Assembly (NCBI RefSeq): GCF_017569205.1 | Contig: NZ_CP071870.1 | Coordinates: 1,116,001-1,180,000 of the forward strand | Length of the DNA stretch: 64,000 nt | Reading direction: 5' to 3' | DNA from: Propioniciclava sp. MC1595 | GTDB lineage: Bacteria > Actinomycetota > Actinomycetes > Propionibacteriales > Propionibacteriaceae | Part shown: positions 48,325 to 57,121 of the stretch, in pieces | Position numbering within the stretch: position 1 is the stretch's first letter | Layout of the letters: every line of letters starts with the position of its first letter | The notes under the pieces: generated by a model | Seen by the model: the letters and a program-made list of their open reading frames with translations, nothing else | Told to the model about the DNA's origin: nothing | The model's database searches: none | Made by a program: the position numbers and the translations under genes

Positions 48325-49440
48325 TCAGAACTTTCGTGTCACCGCCGCGGTCGCCAGGGCGACGAGGCCCTCGCGCGCGGGCTCGAACAGGTCGGCGGCG
48401 GCCAGCGCGGCCAGGGCCAGGTCGAACTCACGGCGAATCTCCTCCTCGACGGCCGCACGGGCCCCCGAGGCGTCGATGATCTCGCGGGCACGCGCCACGC
48501 CGTCGGCGTCCAGGTCGGGGTTGCCGAACAGGCCCGCCAGCTCGGACGCCTCGGCCTCGCCCGCCCGCCCGAAGGCCTCGGCGGCCAGCAGGGTGAGCTT
48601 GCCGACGCGCAGGTCCTCGCCGGAGTCCTTGCCCGTCAGCGACTCGTCGCCGTAGATGCCGAGCACGTCGTCGCGGTACTGGAACGCGCGGCCCAGCGGC
48701 TGGCCGAACGAGGTGAGCGCGCCCAGCTGGGCGGCGTCCGCCCCGGCCAGGGCGGCGCCCAGCAGCAGCGGCCGGCGGATCGTGTAGGAGGCCGACTTCC
48801 ACGTGACCACCGTCCTGACCAGGTCGGCGAGCTGCTCGCGCCCAACGTCGGTGCGGCTGATCGTGTACGGGTCGCGGGCCTGGGCCAGCACGTCGAGGTA
48901 CTGCCCGGCGGTCACCTCGGTGCGCACCGCCTCGAGGTGCGGACGCCCCCGGTCCAGCTGGGCCGGCTCCAGGCCCGAGCGGCGGAACATCTCCTCCGAC
49001 CAGACCAGCAGCAGGTCGCCGAGCAGGATCGCACCGGCGCGCCCGAACTGCTCGGGGTCGCCGCGCCAGTCGGCGTCGCGGTGGTCGGCCTCGAACTGGC
49101 GGTGCGCGGCCGGGACGCCACGACGGAAGTCTGAGGCGTCCATCACGTCGTCGTGCATGAGGGCCGACACGTGCAGCACGTCGAGGGACGCCGCGGCCGT
49201 GGACACCGCCTCGGGCAGGTCGAGGCTGCCGGCGACCGCCGCGTAGGCCCACGCGCAGAACGCGGGGCGGAGACGCTTGCCGCCGCGGGTGAACAGGCGG
49301 GCGCGCTCGAGCAGCGGCGCGGTCGCCGGGTGGATGTCGGCCAGGACGGGGGCCTGGGCGTCGAGGAACGTGTCGATCGACCCGGCCACCGCGGCGCGGA
49401 AATCGTCGGACACAGGGTTGGCGCTGACCAGTCTGACCAC
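48325..49440 (-). CDS. Trans-polyprenyl diphosphate synthase
   Basis: 371-residue isoprenyl chain-elongating enzyme (geranylgeranyl or longer). First aspartate-rich motif HDDVMDASD, second QYRDDVLGIYGD; also GGKRLRP near residue 55. Supplies the side chain of menaquinone or carotenoid/lipid precursors; product length cannot be read from sequence. GTG start six bases after TAGGCT (49447-49452). Sits opposite metF, as idsA2 and Rv2172c do in M. tuberculosis (recalled). Confidence 0.9.
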   Translation of the reverse strand: MVRLVSANPVSDDFRAAVAGSIDTFLDAQAPVLADIHPATAPLLERARLFTRGGKRLRPAFCAWAYAAVAGSLDLPEAVSTAAASLDVLHVSALMHDDVMDASDFRRGVPAAHRQFEADHRDADWRGDPEQFGRAGAILLGDLLLVWSEEMFRRSGLEPAQLDRGRPHLEAVRTEVTAGQYLDVLAQARDPYTISRTDVGREQLADLVRTVVTWKSASYTIRRPLLLGAALAGADAAQLGALTSFGQPLGRAFQYRDDVLGIYGDESLTGKDSGEDLRVGKLTLLAAEAFGRAGEAEASELAGLFGNPDLDADGVARAREIIDASGARAAVEEEIRREFDLALAALAAADLFEPAREGLVALATAAVTRKF

Positions 49441-49491
49441 GCTGCGAGCCTACCGGCGGCCCGCGGGGGCGGCTGAACTAGGGTGGCCGAC

Positions 49492-50364
49492 ATGCCCGAG
49501 ACGATCGTCGACCGACTGCGCTCCAGTGACGGTCCGACGTTCAGCGTCGAGTTCTTCCCGCCCTCCGACGACGCGGGCGTCCTGCAGCTGATCGGCACGG
49601 TCGACCAGCTGCAGGGGCTGCAGCCGGACTGGGTCTCGGTGACCTACGGCGCGACGGGCGCGAGCCGGTACAAGACGTTCTCGGCGGTGGGCGCGATCCG
49701 TGGCCAGACCGCCGTCTCGACCATGGGGCACCTCACCATTGCGGGGCAGAGCGCCGCCGAGGTGGTGCGCGCCATCCAGGCCTACGAGCGGCTCGGCGTC
49801 ACCCACATCCTCGCCCTGCGCGGCGACCCGCCGTCGGGCGGCCGGTTCGCGCCGCACCCCGAGGGCCTGCGCACGGCCACCGACCTCGTGCGGCTGGTGA
49901 AGTCGCTGGGTGACTTCACCGTCGGCGTCGCCGCGTTCCCCGACGGCCACCCCGAGGGCGACCTCGACCTCGACGCGCGGATCCTGCTCGCCAAGGAGCA
50001 GGCCGGCGCCGAGTTCGCCATCACCCAGCTGTTCTTCGACCCGGCCGCCTACGTGTCGCTGGTCGGACGCTTCCGGGCCTTGGGCGGCACCATGCCGATC
50101 ATCGCGGGCATCATGCCGGTGACCGTGCCCAGCCAGATCGAGCGGTTCGCCGGCCTGTCGGGCTCGGCGATGCCGGCCGACTTCGAGGCGCGGCTGCGCG
50201 CGGTGGCCGACGACAAGGCGGCGTTCCGGGCGGTCGGCATCGACCTGGTCACCCAGCTGTGCCGCGACGTGCTGGACGCCGGCGCCCCCGGCCTCCAGTT
50301 CTTCACGCTCAACCGGTCGACCGCGACCGCCGAGATCCTGGGCCGGCTGCGCGCCGAGGCCTGA
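49492..50364 (+). CDS. metF: Methylenetetrahydrofolate reductase
   Basis: 290-residue flavoenzyme reducing 5,10-methylene-THF to 5-methyl-THF for methionine synthesis. Family blocks: FSVEFFPPSDD with the catalytic Glu, VSVTYGATGASR, HILALRGDPP, the substrate/FAD region FAITQLFFD, and PIIAGIMPVT. ATG 49492 seven bases after TAGGGT (49479-49484); a GTG nine bases earlier overlaps that box and is unlikely. Confidence 0.94.
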   Translation: MPETIVDRLRSSDGPTFSVEFFPPSDDAGVLQLIGTVDQLQGLQPDWVSVTYGATGASRYKTFSAVGAIRGQTAVSTMGHLTIAGQSAAEVVRAIQAYERLGVTHILALRGDPPSGGRFAPHPEGLRTATDLVRLVKSLGDFTVGVAAFPDGHPEGDLDLDARILLAKEQAGAEFAITQLFFDPAAYVSLVGRFRALGGTMPIIAGIMPVTVPSQIERFAGLSGSAMPADFEARLRAVADDKAAFRAVGIDLVTQLCRDVLDAGAPGLQFFTLNRSTATAEILGRLRAEA

Positions 50365-50370
50365 GCCGCG

Positions 50371-50871
50371 TCAGACGGGGAGGGCCATCTCGAGGCTCTC
50401 CCACACGGCGTCGCCCACACGGGTCTCGCGCACGCCGGTATCGACGAAGCCCAACGTGCGGTACAACGCCAGCGCGCCCGTGTTGGTGCGCCACACGCCC
50501 AGGGTGACGGTGCGCACGCCGGGGAGGGCGGCCGCGGCCTCGACCAGCGCGACCATCAGCGCCCGGCCCCAGCCCTCGCCCCGCCGGGACGGGTCGACGA
50601 GCACGCGGCCGACCCGGGCGGTGGTGGCGTCGACGCGGCGCACCGAGCCGATGCCCACGAGCCGGTCGCCGTCGTGCAGCGCGTGGGCCGCCCAGCCCTC
50701 GGGCCCCGGCTCCAGCAGGGACGCCGGGTCGAGCGGGTACGCCAGGCGCGGTCCGGCGAAGACCAGGACGTCCTCGGCCGAGGCCACCCAGCGGGCCGCG
50801 TCCGCGGCGTCCGAGGGGGTGGCCGGGACGAGCGGGACCGGGACGGGCGGACCGGGGACGGACCCGCTCAC
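50371..50871 (-). CDS. GNAT-family N-acetyltransferase
   Basis: 166-residue GNAT protein. Acetyl-CoA motif VGRVLVDPSRRGEGWGRALM (about 86-105), C-terminal LALYRTLGFVDTGVRE. GTG start inside the stop codon of the HelR gene (GTGA), so the two are translationally coupled. Substrate unknown. The coupling to a rifampicin-linked helicase type is intriguing but may be fortuitous. Confidence 0.85.
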   Translation of the reverse strand: MSGSVPGPPVPVPLVPATPSDAADAARWVASAEDVLVFAGPRLAYPLDPASLLEPGPEGWAAHALHDGDRLVGIGSVRRVDATTARVGRVLVDPSRRGEGWGRALMVALVEAAAALPGVRTVTLGVWRTNTGALALYRTLGFVDTGVRETRVGDAVWESLEMALPV

Positions 50872-53075
50872 TCCTCCGGACGCCACGCGCCCGGGCCGCC
50901 CACGTCGAGCGTGACCAGCATCTGCGTGGCGCGGGTGAGGGCGACGTAGAGGACGCGCACCCCGCCGGGGCTCTGCTCGACGACCTCATCCGGGGAGACC
51001 ACCACGACCGCGTCGTACTCCAGGCCCTTGGCCTCGAGCGGGGACACGAAGATGACGCGGGCCAGGTTGGCCGGGTTCATCCGGGTCGACAGGCGCGGGG
51101 GCAGGGCGGTGCGCAGGTGGTCCAGCCGCGACGGGGGAGCGATGACACCCACCGTGCCGCCGACCGAATCGGTGAGGCGGTCGACGATGCGGACCAGGTC
51201 GCTGACCAGCGCCGACTCCGACGTGTGCAGCAACTCCGGCTGGTGGCCGGTCGAGCGCACCGCGCGGGGCAGGTCGGCCTTGGGGAAGTGCGCCTTGACC
51301 ACCTTGGCGGCGAGGTCGAACACCTCGGCCGGGGAGCGGTAGTTCACCGACAGCCGGAAGTCGCGGTGCGGGGCGGTCCCGATGAGGTCGCGGACCGCGC
51401 GGCCCACCTCGTCGAGGTCGGGCCACGAGCTCTGGGCGAGGTCGCCCACGATCGTCCACGACGCCTGCGAGCCGCGGCGGCGCAGCATCCGCCACTGCAT
51501 GGGCGTGATGTCCTGGCTCTCGTCGACGAGCATGTGCGCGTAGGTCTCGTGCCGGTCCTCGCGGAAGTCGTGCTCGACGGTGCGGGCCAGCCGGTCGGCC
51601 GTGGTGACGAACTCGGTGACGTCGGCGCCGCCCTCGATGAACAGCGACGGGCCCGCGTCGTGGTCGATCGGCTCGGGGCCGAGGATCGCGACGAGCTCGT
51701 CGAGCAGGGCGGTGTCGGCGACGGTCCAGTCGGCGTCCTCGCCCTCGTGGGCGTAGGAGGCGGCGAGCAGCGCCTGCTCGGTCGCGTCGAGGACGCCGTC
51801 GGCCGCCCGCGCGGTGACCCGGGGGTCGACGAGCCGGCGCAACACGCCGGTCGCGGACAGCGCCGGCCACCAGGCCTCGACGAACTCCTGGTAGGCCGCG
51901 GAGTCGGTGATCAGCTCGGGGATCGCCTCGGGGTCGACGTCGACGTCCTCGGGCACCTGGGTCACCAGGGCGGCGACGAGCGCCTTCTCGGCGGACTCCC
52001 GCGCCAGGTTGACCCGCTGGTGGGCCAGCACGCCGGCGCGGATCCGGCCCAGCTGGTGGGCGTCCAGCTTCAGGACGTTGCCCTTGACCGTGACGAGCAG
52101 GGAGGGGGCGGGGGCGTCCGGGTCGCCCAGGGGCAGGTTCACGAGGTTCTTCAGCACCCCGACCATGCGCAGGCTGCCCTTGACGAAGGCGGTGTCGGCG
52201 TCGTCGACCCGGTCGGCCGACAACCCGTCGAGCACGTCGGAGGCCACCTGGCCGATGGCGCGCAGGGTCACGGAGTCCTCACCCAGGGAGGGCAGCACCC
52301 GCTCGATGTAGTTCATGAACACCGGGCCTGGGCCGACGACCAGGATGCCGCCGCGCTCGAAGCGCCGGCGGTTGGAGTAGAGCAGGTAGGCGGCGCGGTG
52401 CAGGGCGACCACGGTCTTGCCGGTGCCCGGGCCACCGCTGATGATCGTCACGCCCGGGTACTCGGCGCGGATCGCGAGGTCCTGCTCGGCCTGGATGGTG
52501 GCGACGATGTCCTTCATCCGGGTGCCGCGCGACCGCGACAGGGCGGCCATGAGCGCGCCCTCGCCGATGATCGGGAGGTCGTCGGTGTTGGCCTGCGCGT
52601 CGAGCAGGTCGTCCTCGATGCCGATGACGCGGTCGTTGCGGCAGCGCAGCACGCGGCGGCGCACGACGTCCATGGGCTGCTGGGGGGTGGCGCGGTAGAA
52701 CGGCTCGGCGGCGCGGGCGCGCCAGTCGATCACGAGCGGCTCGTACTCCTCGTCGCGCACGCCGATGCGGCCGATGTAGCGGACCTCGCGCTCCTCGGGC
52801 TCCTCCAGGTCGAGGCGGCCGAACACGAGCCCCTCGTGCTCGGCGTCGAGGACGGCCAGCCGCTTGGCGGCCTGGAAGGTGAAGGCGTCGCGCTCGAAGA
52901 GGGCGGTGCCGTCCTCCTCGCGGACCCACGTCTCGCGGTTGGACCGGAAGATCTCCTGTCCGCTGGCCGCTGCGCTGCGGGCCGACTGGGTCGCTTCCTC
53001 GAGGCGGGCGTACACGGCGTCCACGTGGGCCTGTTCGTGGGCCAGTTCGTGGGCGAGCAGTTCAGGTTCGTTCAA
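50868..53075 (-). CDS. helR: HelD/HelR-type superfamily 1 helicase-like ATPase
   Basis: 735-residue RNA-polymerase-recycling ATPase type. N-terminal coiled coil (about 1-70) that probes the polymerase secondary channel in HelD structures. The Walker A segment is GGPGTGKT (214-221), Walker B is MLVDESQDI, and later UvrD-like motifs are SVNYRSPAE, EAKGLEYDAVVVV and VALTRATQML. Length and N-terminal wording fit actinobacterial HelR, linked to rifampicin tolerance. TTG start is the best available. No inverted-repeat rifampicin-associated element was found in the short upstream region. Confidence 0.85.
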   Translation of the reverse strand: MNEPELLAHELAHEQAHVDAVYARLEEATQSARSAAASGQEIFRSNRETWVREEDGTALFERDAFTFQAAKRLAVLDAEHEGLVFGRLDLEEPEEREVRYIGRIGVRDEEYEPLVIDWRARAAEPFYRATPQQPMDVVRRRVLRCRNDRVIGIEDDLLDAQANTDDLPIIGEGALMAALSRSRGTRMKDIVATIQAEQDLAIRAEYPGVTIISGGPGTGKTVVALHRAAYLLYSNRRRFERGGILVVGPGPVFMNYIERVLPSLGEDSVTLRAIGQVASDVLDGLSADRVDDADTAFVKGSLRMVGVLKNLVNLPLGDPDAPAPSLLVTVKGNVLKLDAHQLGRIRAGVLAHQRVNLARESAEKALVAALVTQVPEDVDVDPEAIPELITDSAAYQEFVEAWWPALSATGVLRRLVDPRVTARAADGVLDATEQALLAASYAHEGEDADWTVADTALLDELVAILGPEPIDHDAGPSLFIEGGADVTEFVTTADRLARTVEHDFREDRHETYAHMLVDESQDITPMQWRMLRRRGSQASWTIVGDLAQSSWPDLDEVGRAVRDLIGTAPHRDFRLSVNYRSPAEVFDLAAKVVKAHFPKADLPRAVRSTGHQPELLHTSESALVSDLVRIVDRLTDSVGGTVGVIAPPSRLDHLRTALPPRLSTRMNPANLARVIFVSPLEAKGLEYDAVVVVSPDEVVEQSPGGVRVLYVALTRATQMLVTLDVGGPGAWRPEE

Positions 53076-53124
53076 GGTGGAGTTTCCCTTGTCTGGTTTC
53101 GACCAGAGGCCAACACTACTCCCC

Positions 53125-54084
53125 TCAGCGGGCGAGCGCCTTGTTCGTCGGCCGGATGTCGTCGCCCGTGAGGTACTCGTGCGCCGCGTAGGTCGCCAGC
53201 GCGCCCGACAGCAGCTGGGCCCACGGCTCCGAGCCGCCGGGCGAGGACGCCGAGGCGTGGAACCAGCCCGGACGCCGCGGGTCGCGCAGGGCGGGGCGCG
53301 CCAGCAGCTGGTCGGGGAACGAGTCGCGGCGGCTCCAGCGGGAGGGGCGGTGCCAGGCCACGCCCGGGTCGACGGTGTCGACCACCGCGTCGGCGCCCTC
53401 GGTGGCGGCCGCGTCGGGGGTGAGGGTCACACCGCGCTCGGCCAGGCGGTCCTCGAGCACGTCGACGAGCCCGGACGCCGGGGCGGGTCGGCCCTCGGCG
53501 TCCTGCAGGCGCCACCGGCCGAAGGTGCGCTCGACGGCCAGCCGGGAGGAGAACCACGCGGGGGCCGCGGCGGGCTCGAGGCCCCGCGCACGGGCCACGG
53601 CCCGGACCCGTTCGGCCAGGACCGGGTGGTCCAGCGTGCGGGCGACGTCCTCGAGGCTGCGGCGCGGGTGGAGGCCGGCGCGGGCGACGGCGTCCGGGGT
53701 CAGCTCGGCCTCCAGGCCGAGGGGCCGCACGGCCTGCCAGATGTCGTCGGCGGCGTCCACGAGGTCGCGCCAGGCGCGGGCGGCCGACTCGCCGAGGGCG
53801 TCCACGTCGGCGTACCAGGTCGCGGCGCGCTCGGTGGGCGGGCCGTCGGGGTCGGCGACGAGGTCCAGGCCGTGCAGTCCGAGCGCGCCGGCGGCGGGTC
53901 GCCCCGACTTCTTGAACAGGTCGCGCCACGGGGCCGGGAAGTCGAGGGTGTCACCGAGCGCCGCGCGCATGGCCGCCGCCCCACCGGGGGTGTCGACGAG
54001 GGTGACGTCGTGGCCGACCCGGGCGAGGCGCACCGCGGCCGCGACGCCGGCGAGGGTGCGGCCGACGACGGTGACGTGGCCCAT
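53125..54084 (-). CDS. FAD/NAD(P)-binding oxidoreductase-like protein
   Basis: 319-residue protein with an N-terminal Rossmann start VVGRTLAGVAAAVRLARVGHDVTLVDTP (a GxGxxG variant, with the glycines partly replaced by Arg and Leu). The C-terminal region has AAHEYLTGDDI. It resembles the amine oxidase/phytoene desaturase-like set of actinobacterial proteins. Starts in a TGATG overlap with the DUF4126 gene. Function not recognised; the altered nucleotide loop leaves cofactor binding uncertain. Confidence 0.6.
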   Translation of the reverse strand: MGHVTVVGRTLAGVAAAVRLARVGHDVTLVDTPGGAAAMRAALGDTLDFPAPWRDLFKKSGRPAAGALGLHGLDLVADPDGPPTERAATWYADVDALGESAARAWRDLVDAADDIWQAVRPLGLEAELTPDAVARAGLHPRRSLEDVARTLDHPVLAERVRAVARARGLEPAAAPAWFSSRLAVERTFGRWRLQDAEGRPAPASGLVDVLEDRLAERGVTLTPDAAATEGADAVVDTVDPGVAWHRPSRWSRRDSFPDQLLARPALRDPRRPGWFHASASSPGGSEPWAQLLSGALATYAAHEYLTGDDIRPTNKALAR

Positions 54085-54683
54085 CAGGCCGGGGCCGGGT
54101 TCTTGCGCCGGCTCAACCAGCGTTGGTAGGCCAGCCAGCCGCGCCGGATCCTGGTCGCGTTCGCCCACAGGGCGAGCAACCCGAGCACGAGGAGCACCGC
54201 GACCACGATGGCCGCAGCCACGGGGGCCAGCGCGACGAGGGTGGCCACGCCGGTCACGGCGACGTCCCCGGCCGCCGAGGCGGCGACGTTGGTGAAGGGC
54301 TCGGGGGAGGTGTTCACCGCCAGCCTCAGGCCGGCCTTGGTGAGGTGGCTGACCAGGGCGGTGATGCCACCGACCGACGCCAGCGTGATGGTGGCGAGGT
54401 CGCCGGTCGCGCCGGCGTAGATGGCGCCGATCGCGGCGCCGGCGATGGGCCGGATGACGGTGGAGATGGTGTCCCACGCGCTGTCGATGTACGGGATCTT
54501 GTCGGCGACCAGCTCGATCGCGCACAGGACCGCCACGATGATGAGGACGTCGGTGCGCTGGAACCCGGCGGGGATCCCCTCGATGCCGGCGAACCGGCCC
54601 AGCACCCCGAGCACGAGCACGGTGCCCCACGCGTTGATGCCGCTGGCCCAACCCGAGGCGAACGCGGCAGGAAGCATCTCCAT
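54084..54683 (-). CDS. DUF4126 membrane protein
   Basis: 199-residue polytopic protein with about five helices, rich in Ala/Gly/Val, matching DUF4126. Motifs: SGINAWGTVLVLGVLGRF at the N terminus, then ELVADKIPYIDSAWDTI, typical of the family. ATG 54683 follows TACCCT (54691-54696) by seven bases, leaderless; a longer frame upstream lacks support. Function unknown. Confidence 0.82.
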   Translation of the reverse strand: MEMLPAAFASGWASGINAWGTVLVLGVLGRFAGIEGIPAGFQRTDVLIIVAVLCAIELVADKIPYIDSAWDTISTVIRPIAGAAIGAIYAGATGDLATITLASVGGITALVSHLTKAGLRLAVNTSPEPFTNVAASAAGDVAVTGVATLVALAPVAAAIVVAVLLVLGLLALWANATRIRRGWLAYQRWLSRRKNPAPA

Positions 54684-54762
54684 GGCGATCAGGGTAGCGA
54701 CTACGGTGATGCACGAGGCCCGCCCACCCGGGTGGGCCATGACCCCCGGGAGGCCGGACCCC

Positions 54763-54969
54763 ATGGGCAATGCGCTCGAGTTCATCAAGGGCGTCGACAA
54801 GTTACACGCCTTCTACACCGAGCACGTGCGGATGCTGGCGCACGCCTACGACCTGACCGACGAGGAGGCCGCGCGGGTCCTCGACAACTACGACTTCCGC
54901 AACGTCGCCCGGTCCATCCTCCGGCCGCCGCGCGTCGACGTGATGGACGACACCTTCAAGCAGCAGTGA
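54763..54969 (+). CDS. Small hypothetical protein
   Basis: 68-residue charged helical protein (begins MGNALEFIKG; ends VDVMDDTFKQQ). GGGAGG nine bases before ATG 54763. Its stop overlaps the GTG of the deacetylase gene (GTGA), which supports translation. No family recognised. Confidence 0.55.
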   Translation: MGNALEFIKGVDKLHAFYTEHVRMLAHAYDLTDEEAARVLDNYDFRNVARSILRPPRVDVMDDTFKQQ

Positions 54970-56396
54970 GCCGCCTGCGGGCGCTGGCCGGGGCCTGCGC
55001 CCTCGGCCTCGCGCTGTCGGGGTGCGCGCCCACGCCGCCGTCGGGTCCGGTCGCGTCGCCGACCCCGGGAATCCCGTCGCCGACCACCGTCGCCCCCGCG
55101 CCGTCGCCGACGGCGAGCCCGGCCCCGCCCGGCTGGACCGTGGAGACGTGGTCGAACAACGACCCCGCCCTGCCGGTGCACCTCCAGTGGCCGGTGGTGC
55201 CGGGCGCGACCGCGCTGAACGCGATGCTGGCCGAGGACATGGACGCCCGTGCCCGCGCCTTCCTGGCCGACTCGGTGCCCAACCCCGAGGTACCGCCCGA
55301 GCTGAGCGGCACGTGGGAGACGGTGCTGGACGCCCCCGCCTGGGCCGGCGTCCGGGTCGACCTCTATGAGTTCGCCGGGGCGTCGGGGCGGGCGTCGACG
55401 TCCGTGCTCTACGGGGAGAAGCTGTCGGGGACCGCGCTGCGCTCGGTCGACCTGCTGGCCCCGACCGCGCGGCGCACGGCGGTGGACGCCGTGGTCGCGG
55501 CCCTGCGCGCCGACGGCCACGAGGTGCTCGACGACCTCGCCGACGCGCCCGACCTCGAGACGCGCCTGTTCGACGACGTGGTGGTCGGCCCGCGGGGCGA
55601 GCTCGTCGTCCGGGTGGGCGAGGGGCTCGTGCTGCCGTTCAGCGAGGGCGTCGTCGACGTCACGCTCGCCCCGTCCGTCGCCGAGGGGGTGCTGTCCGAG
55701 CAGGGCCGCGACCTCCGCGACGCGGTGGTCGGCCTGGTCGGCCCGGCCTCGCCCACGCCCACGCCAGCGGCCCCGGTGTCACAGCGGCCCGCGGCGTCCG
55801 TGGACTGCGCGGTCGTGGCGTGCGTGGCCCTGACCTTCGACGACGGGCCGGGCAAGGAGACCGGGCGGCTGCTGGACGACCTGGCCGCCGCGGGCGCGCC
55901 GGCGACGTTCTTCGTGCTCGGCACCTCGGTGCGGGCCCACCCCGACCTGGTCCGCCGGATGGCCGCCGAGGGCCACGAGGTCGGCACCCACACGTGGTCG
56001 CACAAGCAGCTGACCAAGCTCGGCGAGGAGGGCCAGCGCCGGGAGGTGCAGCGGGGCGTCCGGGCCGTGGAGGAGGCCGGGGTGACGCCGACGGTGTTCC
56101 GGCCCCCGTACGGGTCCTACAACGCGACCACCCGGAAGGTCGTGGGGGCGCCGATGATCCTGTGGGACGTCGACACCCTGGACTGGCGGACGCGGTCGAC
56201 CGACGCGACCGTCGCGTCGGCCGTGGGCGACGCGAGGGCGGGCTCGATCGTGCTGATGCACGACATCCACGCCCCGACTGTGGACGCCGTCCCGCGCGTG
56301 GTCGCCGGCCTGCGCGAGCGCGGGTTCACGCTGGTGACCGTGTCGCAATTGCTGGGCCCGCAGGAGCCCGGATCGGTGTCGTCGCGACGCCCTTGA
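54966..56396 (+). CDS. Lipoprotein polysaccharide deacetylase (NodB domain)
   Basis: 476-residue lipoprotein: signal peptide with lipobox LSGC (Cys19), Pro/Thr/Ser-rich tether (about 20-55), and an RsiV/DUF3298-like middle domain (about 58-260). The C-terminal NodB domain (about 278-465) has TFDDGP, THTWSHKQ, RPPYGSYN, WDVDTLDW and the final His in LMHDIHAP. All metal and catalytic positions are present, so it is probably an active peptidoglycan or glycan deacetylase. GTG start coupled to the small gene upstream. Confidence 0.88.
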   Translation: MSRLRALAGACALGLALSGCAPTPPSGPVASPTPGIPSPTTVAPAPSPTASPAPPGWTVETWSNNDPALPVHLQWPVVPGATALNAMLAEDMDARARAFLADSVPNPEVPPELSGTWETVLDAPAWAGVRVDLYEFAGASGRASTSVLYGEKLSGTALRSVDLLAPTARRTAVDAVVAALRADGHEVLDDLADAPDLETRLFDDVVVGPRGELVVRVGEGLVLPFSEGVVDVTLAPSVAEGVLSEQGRDLRDAVVGLVGPASPTPTPAAPVSQRPAASVDCAVVACVALTFDDGPGKETGRLLDDLAAAGAPATFFVLGTSVRAHPDLVRRMAAEGHEVGTHTWSHKQLTKLGEEGQRREVQRGVRAVEEAGVTPTVFRPPYGSYNATTRKVVGAPMILWDVDTLDWRTRSTDATVASAVGDARAGSIVLMHDIHAPTVDAVPRVVAGLRERGFTLVTVSQLLGPQEPGSVSSRRP

Positions 56397-56400
56397 CGGA

Positions 56401-56450
56401 TTGTCGGAGGCCGCTCGTATAGTGGTGATCCCTTCGAACGCATGTTCGAA
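56401..56450 (+). promoter_or_regulatory. Composite damage promoter: RecA-NDp motif plus perfect LexA box
   Basis: TTGTCG (56401-56406), 11 bases, TATAGT (56418-56423): a PafBC/RecA-NDp-type promoter. The 18-base palindrome TTCGAACGCATGTTCGAA (56433-56450) contains the actinobacterial LexA box CGAAC-N4-GTTCG with no mismatch and covers the probable transcription start. Predicted dual control of the DUF6504-HEPN-dnaE2 operon. Confidence 0.88.
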
Positions 56451-56471
56451 AGTGGTCTCGCGGAGGTGGTC

Positions 56472-56756
56472 ATGCGGCGGTACGACGAACCGATCGCGGT
56501 GCGGTCGGGCGAGGTGGGCGGCGAGCCCGCCCCGGTGGAGTTCCTGTGGCGGCGCCGTTACTGGCGGGTGCTCGACGTCGAGAGCCGGTGGCGCGAGACG
56601 GCCGACTGGTGGAGCCGGCCGTCCGAGGACCTGCTGGCCGAGTCGGAGGTGTTCCGGGTGGTGGCCAGCGCCGGGCGCACCAGCCTGCCGGGGGTGTACG
56701 AGCTGGCCCACCCGGTCGCCGGCGAGGAGTGGTTCCTGCGGGCGGTGGTGGACTGA
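56472..56756 (+). CDS. DUF6504 family protein
   Basis: 94-residue small basic/aromatic protein (RRYDEPIAV, FLWRRRYWRVLDVESRW). Proteins of this family recur beside translesion polymerase genes. ATG with GGAGG six bases upstream, right after the LexA-box promoter. The stop overlaps the next start (TGATG). Role unknown; co-induction with DnaE2 is expected. Confidence 0.78.
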   Translation: MRRYDEPIAVRSGEVGGEPAPVEFLWRRRYWRVLDVESRWRETADWWSRPSEDLLAESEVFRVVASAGRTSLPGVYELAHPVAGEEWFLRAVVD

Positions 56757-57121
56757 TGTCGGCCGACCCCACCCGGGCCTGGCAGCTCGCCGAGCTGCTG
56801 TTCGACGACGTCGCCGCCGCGCTGGCGGCGGCGGAGGACGCGGTGCGCCCGGCCGAGCGCTACCTCGCCGCCCACCGGGCCGCCCTGCGGGTGGCCGCGG
56901 GCGTGCTGGCCCGCCGGCGGCCGCGGCTGCGCGAGCGGCGCCCCATCTGGACGGTGGTGGCCCAGGTTGCGCCCGAGCTGGGCGAGTGGGCCGAGTACTT
57001 CGCGATGCTCCAGCTGAAGGTCGAGGCGGTGCAGGCCGGCGCGGTCGGGCTGGTCACCGTGCGCGAGGCCGACGACCTGCTGCGCGACGCGCAGGCGTTC
57101 GCGGCGGCCGCCCATGACTGA
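56756..57121 (+). CDS. SAV_6107-type HEPN domain protein
   Basis: 121-residue all-helical protein matching the SAV_6107 HEPN family. A HEPN-like R-x4-H motif is seen at RYLAAH (R35, H40), the pattern of HEPN ribonucleases, though whether these residues act catalytically is unknown. Coupled by overlaps to DUF6504 upstream and dnaE2 downstream (8 bases), so it belongs to the damage-inducible unit. Confidence 0.78.
   Translation: MSADPTRAWQLAELLFDDVAAALAAAEDAVRPAERYLAAHRAALRVAAGVLARRRPRLRERRPIWTVVAQVAPELGEWAEYFAMLQLKVEAVQAGAVGLVTVREADDLLRDAQAFAAAAHD

Noticed and set aside
49441-49491. Riboswitch (SAM or cobalamin) upstream of metF
   Set aside because: The gene appears leaderless and only 51 bases separate it from the divergent gene; there is no room for a riboswitch.
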